Assembly: GCA_900767385.1 (NCBI GenBank) | Contig: CAAFYY010000103.1 | Location: forward strand, 1-14,978 | DNA from: Bacteroidales bacterium | GTDB taxonomy: Bacteria > Bacteroidota > Bacteroidia > Bacteroidales > Paludibacteraceae | DNA length: 14,978 nucleotides | Direction of reading: 5' to 3' | Part shown: one piece after another, positions 5,731 to 13,936 of the stretch | How the letters are laid out: each line of letters opens with the position of its first letter | Numbering within the stretch: position 1 is the stretch's first letter | Notes under the pieces: model-generated | What the model was told of the DNA's origin: nothing | Databases searched by the model: none | What the model saw: the letters and a program-made list of their open reading frames with translations, nothing else | Program-made: the position numbers and the translations under genes

Positions 5731-6993
5731 TTTATAACTGAATCCCAGACTGAGCAACTCCTTGAACTGAAGCTTTGGTCTTGAACCATCCTCCGTTTTC
5801 ACTGTGCTGTCGAAACGAGGGTTTAGAGATACGCGTGCACTTAGAAAACGATTGATAATAAAGTTGCCCAAGATTTCCCAGTCCCACTCTACACCTTTAT
5901 AGTTTGAATAGAGTTTCATCTTACTGTCAATCACGATTTCACGAGAGATGGAGTAGTTGAATTTCACCTCAAGAGAGCTACCAAATTGGTGTAAGATTTT
6001 CTTGCCGTCAGGAATACCAACCTTATCGGCTACTGATGTAGAAACACCGGGATGAACGGTCGTGTCGTTGACATACACCATTTTATAGGACAACGGAGAC
6101 AGCAAGACTGAGAGAATCTTTTTGTATTTGTAGTCCATACCCAAGTTGCCATAGAAACGGATTGGCGAAATAGGTGCTGTCGCTCTTTCGTAACTATTTG
6201 ACAAATAAGTATTGAATAGTGTTGCTGAGGCTTCAACAGATGCGGTATAATAGAAGTTCTTAACTGCTTTCACACCGAGTTTAGACGTTATCTTCAACAA
6301 ATCTTCTCCCACTCTTAGTTTATGGAGAGTGTCGCTCATGACTCCATTTAAACCAGCCTTCCACTCCAATTGGCTTTCCCATTGCAGATTCTTTCGATCA
6401 TCGTATTTCAGTTGACCATTGAGATAGCCCAAAAGAGCCAGGCTGCTCTCACCGCCATTGTACCAGTTTGGGGAGATATAATTCTGGGTTCCTTGAATTT
6501 GGACCAAAAGGGAGCGACTCCAGTTGGACAGAGTCGGATCTTTTAACTGTTGGAACTGTTCCTTTTCTTTCAACGGACGACTCAAGATATTCGTATCACT
6601 CACAAAGATACTGGGATTTGTTTTTGAACGGCGAATCATCAAGTTTTCAAGAGACGGCAATTGACCATTGTGATAGACAAAAGCATCGGGAGTCTCACCA
6701 ACCACATATCGGCGCGCGTTGTTTCTGACTTGTTTCAGGCGACTTACTGAATCTTTTGAAAGTTCCTTATTGTCCATAAAAATCCAATCCAGGAACAAAG
6801 GATTTGTCATAGCCTCCTGTTCTGCTTCCAAGTGTAATCGGAGTGAATCGGCAGCTGATATCAACGAATGCTTATTAAGGGTGTCCGTTGTATCAGACAA
6901 CACTGCGGTTTGCTGAAACCGATTTGCATGAACATAAGGATGCAGTACAATTCCAACAATAAGAAGTGTAGCTATGGCAAACAGTCGCTTCAT
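5725..6993 (-). CDS. DUF3078 family protein, probable outer-membrane beta-barrel
   Basis: This 422-residue exported protein of unknown function belongs to the Bacteroidetes DUF3078 family. A signal peptide covers about 1-23 (MKR, a hydrophobic core, cut near VHA). The segment from about 25 to 155 is Ser/Thr/Asp- and charge-rich. It is followed by the family signature NYISPNWYNGGESS at 171-184, then alternating polar/hydrophobic strands to the C-terminus (for example LSARVSLNPRF and LLSLGFSYKL), as expected for a beta-barrel. The final residues, with an aromatic near the end, also suit an outer-membrane protein. Its start overlaps the hflX stop by 4 bp (ATGA), so it is co-translated from the hflX mRNA. 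The family assignment rests on the WYNGG block and overall layout as I remember them; the barrel is inferred. Confidence 0.85.
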   Translation of the reverse strand: MKRLFAIATLLIVGIVLHPYVHANRFQQTAVLSDTTDTLNKHSLISAADSLRLHLEAEQEAMTNPLFLDWIFMDNKELSKDSVSRLKQVRNNARRYVVGETPDAFVYHNGQLPSLENLMIRRSKTNPSIFVSDTNILSRPLKEKEQFQQLKDPTLSNWSRSLLVQIQGTQNYISPNWYNGGESSLALLGYLNGQLKYDDRKNLQWESQLEWKAGLNGVMSDTLHKLRVGEDLLKITSKLGVKAVKNFYYTASVEASATLFNTYLSNSYERATAPISPIRFYGNLGMDYKYKKILSVLLSPLSYKMVYVNDTTVHPGVSTSVADKVGIPDGKKILHQFGSSLEVKFNYSISREIVIDSKMKLYSNYKGVEWDWEILGNFIINRFLSARVSLNPRFDSTVKTEDGSRPKLQFKELLSLGFSYKL

Positions 6994-8204
6994 TCCTGAG
7001 TCTCTTCGTAGTTTTGAAAAAGGAAGTCGTTGTATGGGAAACGGGTGACATGAATCTCTTTCACCCGCTGATAAAGCATTTTCTTGAGATCCTCTACATT
7101 GGTGCGTTCACGCGCACTGATAAACATACAATCTCCGTTCAAACGAGCCATCCATGTTTGTTTGAGATCGTCAAGACTGAGATTCTCTCGAGTCATCGGA
7201 GAAAGGTCATCCTCATCTTTTGGAGTGTAGGTGAATGCATCCACTTTATTGAAAACCAAAATTGTCGGTTTCTCCTCTTCTGTAATCTCGTGAAGCGTTT
7301 TATTTACAACTTCATATTGTTCCTCAAAATTCGGATGCGAAATGTCTACTACATGAACCAAGAGGTCTGCTTCGCGCACTTCATCCAACGTACTCTTGAA
7401 TGATTCAATCAGTCCGTGAGGAAGTTTACGGATAAAACCAACAGTGTCACAAAGCAAGAATGGGAGGTTCTCAATGATTACTTTACGCACCGTTGTATCC
7501 AGTGTTGCAAACAGTTTGTTCTCAGCAAAGACATCTGATTTGCTCAGCATATTCATCATCGTTGATTTACCAACGTTGGTGTATCCGACCAATGCCACGC
7601 GTACCATCTTACCACGGTTCTTTCGTTGGGTGGCCATCTGACGGTCTATCTGAGAAAGACGCTGTTTCAACAAGGATATCTTTGAGAGGATGATACGGCG
7701 GTCTGTCTCAATCTGAGTCTCACCAGGACCACGCATGCCGATACCACCGCGTTGACGCTCAAGGTGAGTCCACAAGCGGGTCAAACGAGGGAGCATGTAT
7801 TGGAGTTGGGCCAACTCCACTTGAGTCTTGGCATAGGCGGTCTGGGCTCGTTTGGCGAAAATATCAAGAATCAAATTGGTGCGGTCAAGAACCTTGACCT
7901 TCAAAACCTTTTCAATATTACGAAGTTGAAGAGCCGACAACTCATCGTCAAAAATAACCATTGTAACATCCTCGTTATCTTCTATATATTGACGGATTTC
8001 AGCCAATTTGCCTTCTCCGACAAATGTCTTAGGATTCGGATATTCAAGATGTTGTATGAATCGACGAACAGGCATTGCCCCAGCTGTCTCAGAGAGGAAT
8101 GCCAACTCATCCAGATATTCTTTGGCCTTAGCCTCATTCTGTTGAGGAGTTACCAAACCTACAAGCAACGTATTCTCTTCGTATATTTCAGTTTTATTTT
8201 CCAT
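6990..8204 (-). CDS. hflX: Ribosome-associated GTPase HflX
   Basis: HflX is an Obg/TRAFAC-class GTPase that binds the 50S subunit and can split stalled or heat-stressed ribosomes. The 404-residue product has the N-terminal HflX domain (about 12-120, including NPKTFVGEGKLAEI at 57-70), the glycine-rich linker RGGIGMRGPGETQIETDRR at 152-170, and the G domain: G1 GYTNVGKS at 207-214, G2 TLDTT near 234-238, G3 DTVGF at 253-257, G4 NKVD at 319-322 and G5 SARER at 363-367. The open frame extends 11 codons further to a TTG, but that stretch contains the likely -7 promoter element, so ATG 8204 is chosen. The gene leads a two-gene operon with the DUF3078 gene (4-bp overlap). Confidence 0.96.
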   Translation of the reverse strand: MENKTEIYEENTLLVGLVTPQQNEAKAKEYLDELAFLSETAGAMPVRRFIQHLEYPNPKTFVGEGKLAEIRQYIEDNEDVTMVIFDDELSALQLRNIEKVLKVKVLDRTNLILDIFAKRAQTAYAKTQVELAQLQYMLPRLTRLWTHLERQRGGIGMRGPGETQIETDRRIILSKISLLKQRLSQIDRQMATQRKNRGKMVRVALVGYTNVGKSTMMNMLSKSDVFAENKLFATLDTTVRKVIIENLPFLLCDTVGFIRKLPHGLIESFKSTLDEVREADLLVHVVDISHPNFEEQYEVVNKTLHEITEEEKPTILVFNKVDAFTYTPKDEDDLSPMTRENLSLDDLKQTWMARLNGDCMFISARERTNVEDLKKMLYQRVKEIHVTRFPYNDFLFQNYEETQE

Positions 8205-8222
8205 ATCTGTTTTTTGCGACTG

Positions 8223-8230
8223 CAAAGATA
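8223..8230 (-). promoter_or_regulatory. Candidate -7 promoter element for hflX-DUF3078
   Basis: On the minus strand TATCTTTG (8230-8223) matches TAnnTTTG. It lies 18 nt upstream of the ATG at 8204, so the leader would be only about 10 nt. The -33 region is AT-rich without an exact TTTG at 20 bp. Confidence 0.5.
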
Positions 8231-8265
8231 GCAACAAAGAAAGAAACTACCTAATCCCTACAGAC

Positions 8266-8299
8266 AAAAAAACGTCCATCCCCACAAAGAAGATGGACG
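8266..8299 (-). terminator. Intrinsic terminator of the sigma factor/membrane protein pair
   Basis: On the minus strand CGTCCATC (8299-8292) pairs with GATGGACG (8280-8273) around an 11-nt loop, followed by seven Ts (8272-8266). It lies 44 nt after the stop of the membrane protein gene. A smaller AAACTC/GAGTTT hairpin (8304-8321) sits between them. Confidence 0.85.
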
Positions 8300-8343
8300 G
8301 AAAAACTCATTAAAGAGTTTGTTTAAAAAAACGGATGGAATAT

Positions 8344-8958
8344 TTATTTATCGTTTTCTACCAATTCACGATATTCTTCCACTTGATCGATAATGGTCTG
8401 CAGACGGTTGCGAGCTCTCTTCAGGTAAGAAAAACCAAAAGCCGCACCTATCAAACCACCTACCAGGCAACCAACGGAGAGACCGATGATGTATTCCATT
8501 GGTTGATCTGTTGTTTGCATATAGATTTCAATGCCAAGCCAAATGAGCCAGAGAGTCAGCAGGATAATCTCTGGATTGCGCATAGTATATTCTTTGCGCA
8601 TGGCGAGTTTCAATTTGTCGACATATGAAATAAGGTCGGTGTCCATGTTTCTGAGCGTTTTCATCAATCGGTGGCGACGAATTAAACGGAAGAAGCTGTA
8701 TGCCATAAACAACGCTGTGGCTATAGCAAAGTAAATTGTTGTGTTGAGAACAAAGTAAAATTGCAGCGGTGGCACAATGATGGCGAAGATAGCCAATGCG
8801 AAGAGGAATTTGTCATCGTTCAAGATGATGGAGAGTTGTCGTTCGCGAACACTCTCAAGTTTGAGACGTGATACAATAACTTGGTTCTCAAGTTTCTTTT
8901 TCAAGAGTTCATTTTGTTCACGGAGTTCGTTGAGGATACCGAAATCATTTGTTTCCAT
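8344..8958 (-). CDS. Four-helix membrane protein of unknown function, downstream of an ECF sigma factor
   Basis: I do not recognise a family. The 204-residue protein starts with a polar, charged region (1-48) rich in Glu, Lys, Arg and Leu, of probable coiled-coil character (LNELREQNELLKKKLE at 9-24). Two hydrophobic helices follow (about 51-71 and 74-94), then a basic, helical loop with a run of Arg/His/Lys (93-128), then a second pair of helices (about 130-147 and 156-179, the latter with small-residue repeats GLSVGCLVGGLIGAAFG), and a charged helical tail (180-204). The gene starts 12 nt after the sigma factor gene ends, so the two are one transcript. By position it could be a membrane-bound anti-sigma factor or sensor of the sigma factor, with the soluble ends in the cytoplasm; this is inference. 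It lacks visible zinc-finger or FecR features. Confidence 0.85.
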   Translation of the reverse strand: METNDFGILNELREQNELLKKKLENQVIVSRLKLESVRERQLSIILNDDKFLFALAIFAIIVPPLQFYFVLNTTIYFAIATALFMAYSFFRLIRRHRLMKTLRNMDTDLISYVDKLKLAMRKEYTMRNPEIILLTLWLIWLGIEIYMQTTDQPMEYIIGLSVGCLVGGLIGAAFGFSYLKRARNRLQTIIDQVEEYRELVENDK

Positions 8959-8970
8959 ATTGTAAGTGTA

Positions 8971-9453
8971 TTAATCGTTTGACATATTTTTTAATTGCTC
9001 GCGGATGCGAACGAGACGTACTGAGACATTCTTGGCACTGATACCGGCAATAAGGCCGATTTCGTCATAACTAAGGTTTTCCAACCACAGCATCACGATA
9101 GCACGGTCCATGACTCCAAGTTTCTGGATGCGGTCGTGAAGCATACGTACCTGTAAAGAATCGCGGTCGTTGTCATTGAAAAGGTCGACATCCATTTCCA
9201 ATGGTTGGGTCTGTATGCCACGTTTCTTCTTGCGGTCGTAAGAGATACATGTATTCAAACTGATACGCCAAATCCATGTTTTTACACTGCTCTGCTCTTT
9301 GAATCCATCAATACCTTGCCAAAGGTTGATGAGAATCTCTTGGAAGAGGTCGGCTGCCTCGTCGCTGTCTTTGGCGAACATATAGCAAACCTGATAAATG
9401 GTACTTTTGTGAGCCTGTACCAATCTCTCAAATTCTTTGTCTGATTTTTCCAT
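8971..9453 (-). CDS. ECF-type RNA polymerase sigma factor
   Basis: This is an extracytoplasmic-function sigma-70 factor of 160 residues. Region 2 spans about 8-77, with DLFQEILINLWQGIDGFK at 35-52 (region 2.2) and KTWIWRISLNTCISYDRKKKR at 58-78 (regions 2.3-2.4). A short acidic linker (82-100) leads to region 4 at 102-157, whose helix-turn-helix is LSYDEIGLIAGISAKNVSVRLVRIREQL. The open frame continues 11 codons upstream to a TTG, but ATG 9453 gives the usual ECF start and length. Between the V-ATPase terminator and the gene there is a TTTTG and an imperfect -7 (AGTCTTTG near 9489-9482, minus strand), which might be a weak or self-recognised promoter. The downstream membrane protein is the natural candidate regulator. 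The stress it responds to cannot be read from sequence. Confidence 0.95.
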   Translation of the reverse strand: MEKSDKEFERLVQAHKSTIYQVCYMFAKDSDEAADLFQEILINLWQGIDGFKEQSSVKTWIWRISLNTCISYDRKKKRGIQTQPLEMDVDLFNDNDRDSLQVRMLHDRIQKLGVMDRAIVMLWLENLSYDEIGLIAGISAKNVSVRLVRIREQLKNMSND

Positions 9454-9524
9454 CGTTTTTTTGTTCTTTACACTTATTAGACGCAAAGACTTTCTTGTTT
9501 ACTACACAACAAAACGATTTTTTT

Positions 9525-9558
9525 GAAAAAAATAGGGACTCCATTTTCATGAAGTCCC
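9525..9558 (-). terminator. Intrinsic terminator of the V-ATPase operon
   Basis: On the minus strand a 10-bp stem GGGACTTCAT/ATGGAGTCCC (9558-9549 with 9544-9535, one T-G pair) is capped by a GAAA tetraloop and followed by TA and seven Ts (9532-9526). It begins 28 nt past the subunit K stop and separates the ATPase operon from the sigma factor gene. Confidence 0.9.
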
Positions 9559-9586
9559 ATATTCGTTTTTGTTATCTGTAACAAGA

Positions 9587-10003
9587 TTAGTTAGCCATGA
9601 TAGCTACAACCAAGCCCAAGATAGCATAGAACTCAGGAAGAGCAGCATAGATCATGGTGTTAACCATAACATCGTGACCTTGAGCTGTGCCTTGGATACC
9701 GTCAGCGCAAACTTGACCTTGACGGATAGCTGAGAACAAGCAAGCGAGACCTACGCTGATACCTACAGCAGCCATCATCAATGGGTTTGCAGTAGCTTTG
9801 CCCATACACATGATGAAAGCTACGAAGCCGTAAAGACCCTGTGTTGCAGGAAGAGCTGACATAATCATGTAAGCAGATGATTTGCCTGGGTTTTTCTTCA
9901 AAGCACCTTCAGCAGCTTTACCAGCGATTGTAGTACCAATAACACTACCGATTGCAGCCAAGGCAAACATGAGGCCCAAGCCAAGATAACCTAATAATTG
10001 CAT
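9587..10003 (-). CDS. atpK: V-type ATPase subunit K (membrane rotor ring)
   Basis: Subunit K is the proteolipid that forms the rotating ion-binding ring. The 138 residues make four transmembrane helices as two hairpins (about 2-26, 44-66, 74-97 and 113-136), at the short end for this family. The ion-carrying acid is E124 in ALPEFYAIL; the matching place in the first hairpin has Q55 in LPATQGLYGF, so there is one carboxylate per four-helix unit, as in other V-type K subunits. L51, T54, Q55, Q95 (in IRQGQV) and E124 line up with the Na+ ligands described for Enterococcus hirae NtpK, suggesting Na+ as coupling ion. It is the last gene of the operon. The 35-nt gap before it is A/T-rich and looks unstructured, which may help the high translation a ring subunit needs. 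Confidence 0.95.
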   Translation of the reverse strand: MQLLGYLGLGLMFALAAIGSVIGTTIAGKAAEGALKKNPGKSSAYMIMSALPATQGLYGFVAFIMCMGKATANPLMMAAVGISVGLACLFSAIRQGQVCADGIQGTAQGHDVMVNTMIYAALPEFYAILGLVVAIMAN

Positions 10004-10038
10004 AATTGTTGAATTGTTTAGATGTTTGTATTATTTAT

Positions 10039-11901
10039 TTATTTTTCTTCTTTTACTTGGAAAGGTTTGTATGCTACGCCTTTACCATCGTAGCCAGCAT
10101 TTTTGAAGTATTCCACGAACGAAAGACGGAGTGGGTGTACGAATGCTGAAAGACATGAGAGTGCGATGTTCAATGCGTGACCTACTGTGAAGATCAAGCC
10201 GAAGAAGATAGCACCGAGAACTACACCTACGCCTGGGATACTGCTGCAACCGTCGTGTGCCATCTGTGCCAAGGTGTTGAATGCGCCGCCAAGCAAGCCG
10301 CCTGCCAAACCGAGGGCATAGAGACGGATGTATGAGAGGACGTCACCAAGGAGACCAGATGCCATGTTATAGGTGTCGTAGAGACCAGCAAAGATGTTCA
10401 TGATTGGGTTGCGATGGATGTTGTTGAGCAAATAGATGCCAACAGCAGAAAGACCAGCAACGGCAATGAATGCAATCTTTGTGATACCAGCAGGGATGAC
10501 ATTGAGAATCATCAAGGAAGCGATGACTACACTACCTACAATGAGGAGTGTCCAGCCCCAAGTGCTCAAACTGTTGAGGAAGCCTTTACGCATGGTTTCG
10601 CCAACAAGTTTCACAATCATAGCACAGCAGATGTGGAAGATACCGATGCCAAGAGCAACGAGCATCATCTTGTCGAAGTTCATACCTGCTACTTCGGCAG
10701 TGCCACCAATCATGAAGTCTTTCATCCATACTGGAGTGTTGACTGATTCAATGAGGTTGTATCCGAAGAATGTGCCCATCACTGCGCCGATGACGGTAGT
10801 GAAGACGCCGAGGGTGATGACAAGGTTCATCATACCGCGCATTGATGGACCCAATTTGCTCTTCATCAAGAAACCGAGGAGGATGAGGATGAGACCGTAA
10901 CCGGCATCGCCCATACACATACCCCAGAAGAGAGAGAAGAATGGCGCCAACATTGGAGTTGGGTCGAACTCACCGTAGTCTGGCATGCCATACATGCTGG
11001 TGAGCACTTCGTACATCTTGCTGAATGCGTTATTTTTCAATTTGATAGGAGCGCGTTCGTCTTCCTCGTCAGCCAGTTCTACTTCATAGAATACGCCTTC
11101 TGCCTCAAGCATAGCCTTCATGACTTCGGCATTTTCTACAGGAGCATAACCTTCAAGCAACATGACTTTATCGTCAGCAGTTGCTGTTGTGTTCAACTCA
11201 ACGCGTTGCCATTCGATACCATCTTCAATCTGAAGCGCATATTTCTCCAAGTTGGCAATGTTGTTTACTGCCCATGCTTGCATTTTGTTCTGATGTGCTT
11301 CGAGTTGAGCCTTGATCTTTTCTACCTCAGCGGTGAGCTGAGCGGCATTCATATCGTTGAGAACCACGAGGTCAGCATCAATAGACACTGGTTCTGGAGT
11401 GACGGTTGCAAAGCAGAGAAGACTGCCTAATTGGCCAATATTGATAGCGTTGTAAACAGAAATCCACTCTTCGTCGAATTTGGCTGGCACACAGCTCCAG
11501 CATTGAATGACGTATCCATTCTTAGCAAGTTGCTGCATTTTCTCGACATCGAATTCGCCCCAGATGTCCATGCGTTCTGCCTCTTTTTCAGTAGCAGCCA
11601 CGAGTTGCTGGAGACGATATTTCTCAGCGACCATTTCGTCGAATTGAGTCAGGAGTTCAGCGCCATCAGTTCCATTGGCAGGAGCAGGTGCAGCCTCTTT
11701 TGGCATGATGGCCTTGGTGTCTTCTATCACCTTGGCAACCAAAGCAGATGCCTGCATCTTTTCGCGCAACTGATCATTTTCAACCACACCTTCTGGTTTT
11801 TCTGCCACATGCAACACACCTACCTCACGGAGTTTTCCGAGGAAATCGGCATATTGTTTGTGGAACACCAGGAAGGTGTATTTGTTCATTTGTGTTATCA
11901 T
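10039..11901 (-). CDS. atpI: V-type ATPase subunit I (membrane stator, ion channel)
   Basis: Subunit I corresponds to eukaryotic subunit a. Its soluble arm holds the head in place, and its membrane part forms the ion half-channels against the K ring. The 620-residue length is normal. Residues 1 to about 312 are cytosolic, with coiled-coil stretches near 41-110 and 185-225. The membrane domain starts near FDPTPMLAPFFSLFWGMCMGDAGYG (312-336) and contains about seven or eight helices. The essential channel arginine is R526 in SYIRLYALGLAGG (523-535), and the late helix IFTVGHALNIALSCLSAFVHPLRLSFVEYF is well conserved. The start at MITQMNKY is typical; an internal Met at codon 5 is an alternative. 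Gaps of 23 nt to subunit D and 35 nt to K fit one operon. Confidence 0.96.
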   Translation of the reverse strand: MITQMNKYTFLVFHKQYADFLGKLREVGVLHVAEKPEGVVENDQLREKMQASALVAKVIEDTKAIMPKEAAPAPANGTDGAELLTQFDEMVAEKYRLQQLVAATEKEAERMDIWGEFDVEKMQQLAKNGYVIQCWSCVPAKFDEEWISVYNAINIGQLGSLLCFATVTPEPVSIDADLVVLNDMNAAQLTAEVEKIKAQLEAHQNKMQAWAVNNIANLEKYALQIEDGIEWQRVELNTTATADDKVMLLEGYAPVENAEVMKAMLEAEGVFYEVELADEEDERAPIKLKNNAFSKMYEVLTSMYGMPDYGEFDPTPMLAPFFSLFWGMCMGDAGYGLILILLGFLMKSKLGPSMRGMMNLVITLGVFTTVIGAVMGTFFGYNLIESVNTPVWMKDFMIGGTAEVAGMNFDKMMLVALGIGIFHICCAMIVKLVGETMRKGFLNSLSTWGWTLLIVGSVVIASLMILNVIPAGITKIAFIAVAGLSAVGIYLLNNIHRNPIMNIFAGLYDTYNMASGLLGDVLSYIRLYALGLAGGLLGGAFNTLAQMAHDGCSSIPGVGVVLGAIFFGLIFTVGHALNIALSCLSAFVHPLRLSFVEYFKNAGYDGKGVAYKPFQVKEEK

Positions 11902-11924
11902 AATGAGCTCTGATTCAATGTGTG

Positions 11925-12533
11925 TTATTTCTCTTCAGCCAATGCTTCAGCTTCACGTTTGCTCTTCACGATTTTCTGTGAAGACTTGGAGAGGTTCTCC
12001 TCATCTTCCATGAAGCGTTTGATTTTTCTGATAGCATCTTCGTAGCCAGGAATTTGAACCTTTTCAAAGAGGTTTACCTTTTGAGTGGTTTTCTTTCTGG
12101 CATACTCCAAGAGATGAAGTTTGTTCTCGCAGAACTCGCGTTCAATGCCCACTTGAGCCAATTCTTTCAGTTGGGTGAATCCGTCAGCAAACCATTTTGG
12201 AGCGTTGAATACGCTGAAAGGTTTTGTTGAGTAGATGACCTCATCAAGAACAGGAACTCTTACGCCTGCGATTTTCTTGACACTCATTTTTACATCGTCG
12301 ACATGGAGCAGTGAGGTGTCGAACTCACCCCAAAGAGCCATCATCTGATCGTAGGCTTCGATGCGTTGCTCGACTTCCTGTTCGAGACGGATGATTTCGT
12401 CTTTAGCGCGTTTCACTTCAAGACGCAGCGCACTCTCCTTGTTCTTGATGGTAGGCAAAGCGCGAACACGCATCTTGAGGTTCTTCTCCAACCCCTGAAG
12501 CGATGTCTTGTTATATTGGAATGTTATTGCCAT
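11925..12533 (-). CDS. atpD: V-type ATPase subunit D (central rotor shaft)
   Basis: Subunit D is the central shaft whose rotation drives, or is driven by, conformational change in the A3B3 head. The 202-residue protein is mostly two long charged helices, at about 8-75 (YNKTSLQGLEKNLKMRVRAL, then a Glu/Lys/Arg-rich coil) and about 125-200, as expected for an antiparallel coiled-coil. Between them is a short beta-rich part with GVRVPVLDEV. It lies 31 nt after B and 23 nt before I. The name refers to the V-type subunit, not F-type beta. No subunit F gene, the usual partner of D in A/V-type enzymes, lies between B and the operon end. Confidence 0.93.
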   Translation of the reverse strand: MAITFQYNKTSLQGLEKNLKMRVRALPTIKNKESALRLEVKRAKDEIIRLEQEVEQRIEAYDQMMALWGEFDTSLLHVDDVKMSVKKIAGVRVPVLDEVIYSTKPFSVFNAPKWFADGFTQLKELAQVGIEREFCENKLHLLEYARKKTTQKVNLFEKVQIPGYEDAIRKIKRFMEDEENLSKSSQKIVKSKREAEALAEEK

Positions 12534-12564
12534 AGAATCCTAATTTAATTTTGACTCTACGAAA

Positions 12565-13884
12565 TTACTTAACCCAATATTTGTCGACGAGTTGTTGCTT
12601 GATGTTTACTTCTTCTGGTTTGAAGTACTCGCCGAACAGTTTCCAAGATTCGTCAAGCATTTGAACGGTATTGATGTTTACGTCAATTGCAAGAATCTTC
12701 TCAGAGTAACCCTTCGCAAATGCAAGGCAGCGTTCGTCGTAGTTGGTAAGGTCGAAACCGTTCTCCAACTTGGTCTTAGCGTTGGCAGCATCGGCATACA
12801 GACGAACAGCGGCGTTCATTACTTGTGGGTGGTCTTCACGTGTTTTCTTACCAGCAACCAATTGTTTCAAACGTGAGAGTGAGCGGAATGGGTCAACAAT
12901 AACCTTACCGATATCGCTGTCACGACGGAGATACAACTGACCCTCGGTGATGTAACCGGTGTTATCAGGAATAGCGTGTGTGATATCGCCGCCTGACAAT
13001 GTGGTTACAGCGATGATGGTGATAGAACCACCTGCTGGGAATTGTACGGCCTTCTCATAGATCTTAGCCAAGTCAGAATAGAGTGAACCAGGCATAGAGT
13101 CTTTAGAAGGAATCTGGTCCATACGGTTACTTACGATAGCCAATGCGTCGGCATAGAGGGTCATATCGGTAAGGAGCACGAGGACTTTCTGGTTTTTCTC
13201 TACTGCGAAATATTCTGCAGCAGTCAAAGCCATATCAGGGATAAGCAAACGTTCTACAGGAGGGTTCTCTGTGGTGTTCACGAAAGAAACGATGCGGTCG
13301 AGTACGCCTGCGTTGTTAAATACGTTTTTGAAGTAGAGGTAGTCGTCGTTGGTCAGACCCATACCGCCAAGGATGATTTTGTCGGCTTCAGCGCGGAGTG
13401 CCACGTTAGCCATTACTTGGTTGTAAGGTTGGTCAGGGTCAGCGAAGAAAGGAATCTTCTGACCAGATACGAGAGTATTGTTCAAGTCGATACCTGCGAT
13501 ACCGGTAGCGATGAGTTCAGATGGTTGTTTACGACGAACTGGGTTCACACTAGGACCACCAATCTCAACGTCTACGCCTTCGATTTCTGGACCGCCGTCG
13601 ATAGGATCACCGAAAGCGTTGAAGAAACGGCCAGCCAATTGGTCGCTCACTTTCAAAGAAGGAGCTTTGCCGAGGAAGATTACCTCTGCATTGGTTGGGA
13701 TACCTTCGGTACCTTCAAAAACCTGGAGGGTAACGTTGTCGCCCATGATTTTTACAACCTGAGCGAGCTTACCATTTACGGTTGCCAATTCATCATTACC
13801 TACACCAGTTGCCTTCAAAGAGCAGGTAGCCTTTGTGATGGCAGTAATCTCGGTGTAGATTTTTTGAAATGCTTTTGTAGCCAT
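12565..13884 (-). CDS. atpB: V-type ATPase subunit B (non-catalytic head subunit)
   Basis: Subunit B alternates with A in the head and supplies the arginine finger without hydrolysing ATP itself. The 439-residue protein has the N-terminal beta-barrel (about 1-75, with GKLAQVV and EGTEGI) and the RecA-like core. The P-loop position is degenerate, SGQKIPFFADPDQPYN at 140-155, lacking GKT, as expected for B. GGMGLTNDD at 173-181 and the finger arginine R338 in FRSLSRL are conserved. The C-terminal helical domain ends in QQLVDKYWVK. The form of the degenerate loop (QPYN rather than the more common LPHN) and the length resemble the spirochete/Chlamydia/Bacteroidetes branch of V-ATPases. It lies 52 nt after A. 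Confidence 0.96.
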   Translation of the reverse strand: MATKAFQKIYTEITAITKATCSLKATGVGNDELATVNGKLAQVVKIMGDNVTLQVFEGTEGIPTNAEVIFLGKAPSLKVSDQLAGRFFNAFGDPIDGGPEIEGVDVEIGGPSVNPVRRKQPSELIATGIAGIDLNNTLVSGQKIPFFADPDQPYNQVMANVALRAEADKIILGGMGLTNDDYLYFKNVFNNAGVLDRIVSFVNTTENPPVERLLIPDMALTAAEYFAVEKNQKVLVLLTDMTLYADALAIVSNRMDQIPSKDSMPGSLYSDLAKIYEKAVQFPAGGSITIIAVTTLSGGDITHAIPDNTGYITEGQLYLRRDSDIGKVIVDPFRSLSRLKQLVAGKKTREDHPQVMNAAVRLYADAANAKTKLENGFDLTNYDERCLAFAKGYSEKILAIDVNINTVQMLDESWKLFGEYFKPEEVNIKQQLVDKYWVK

Positions 13885-13936
13885 ATTTGATTTCTGTTTT
13901 TTACAAATTAATTAAAGTAAGGATGTCCCTCAGGTT

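Noticed and set aside
8205..8237. TTG-initiated extension of HflX
   Set aside because: The stretch contains the TATCTTTG promoter element, and an ATG at 8204 gives a normal HflX N-terminus.
12565..13884. Broken ATPase because subunit B lacks Walker A
   Set aside because: A degenerate P-loop is normal for the non-catalytic B subunit. The arginine-finger motif is intact.
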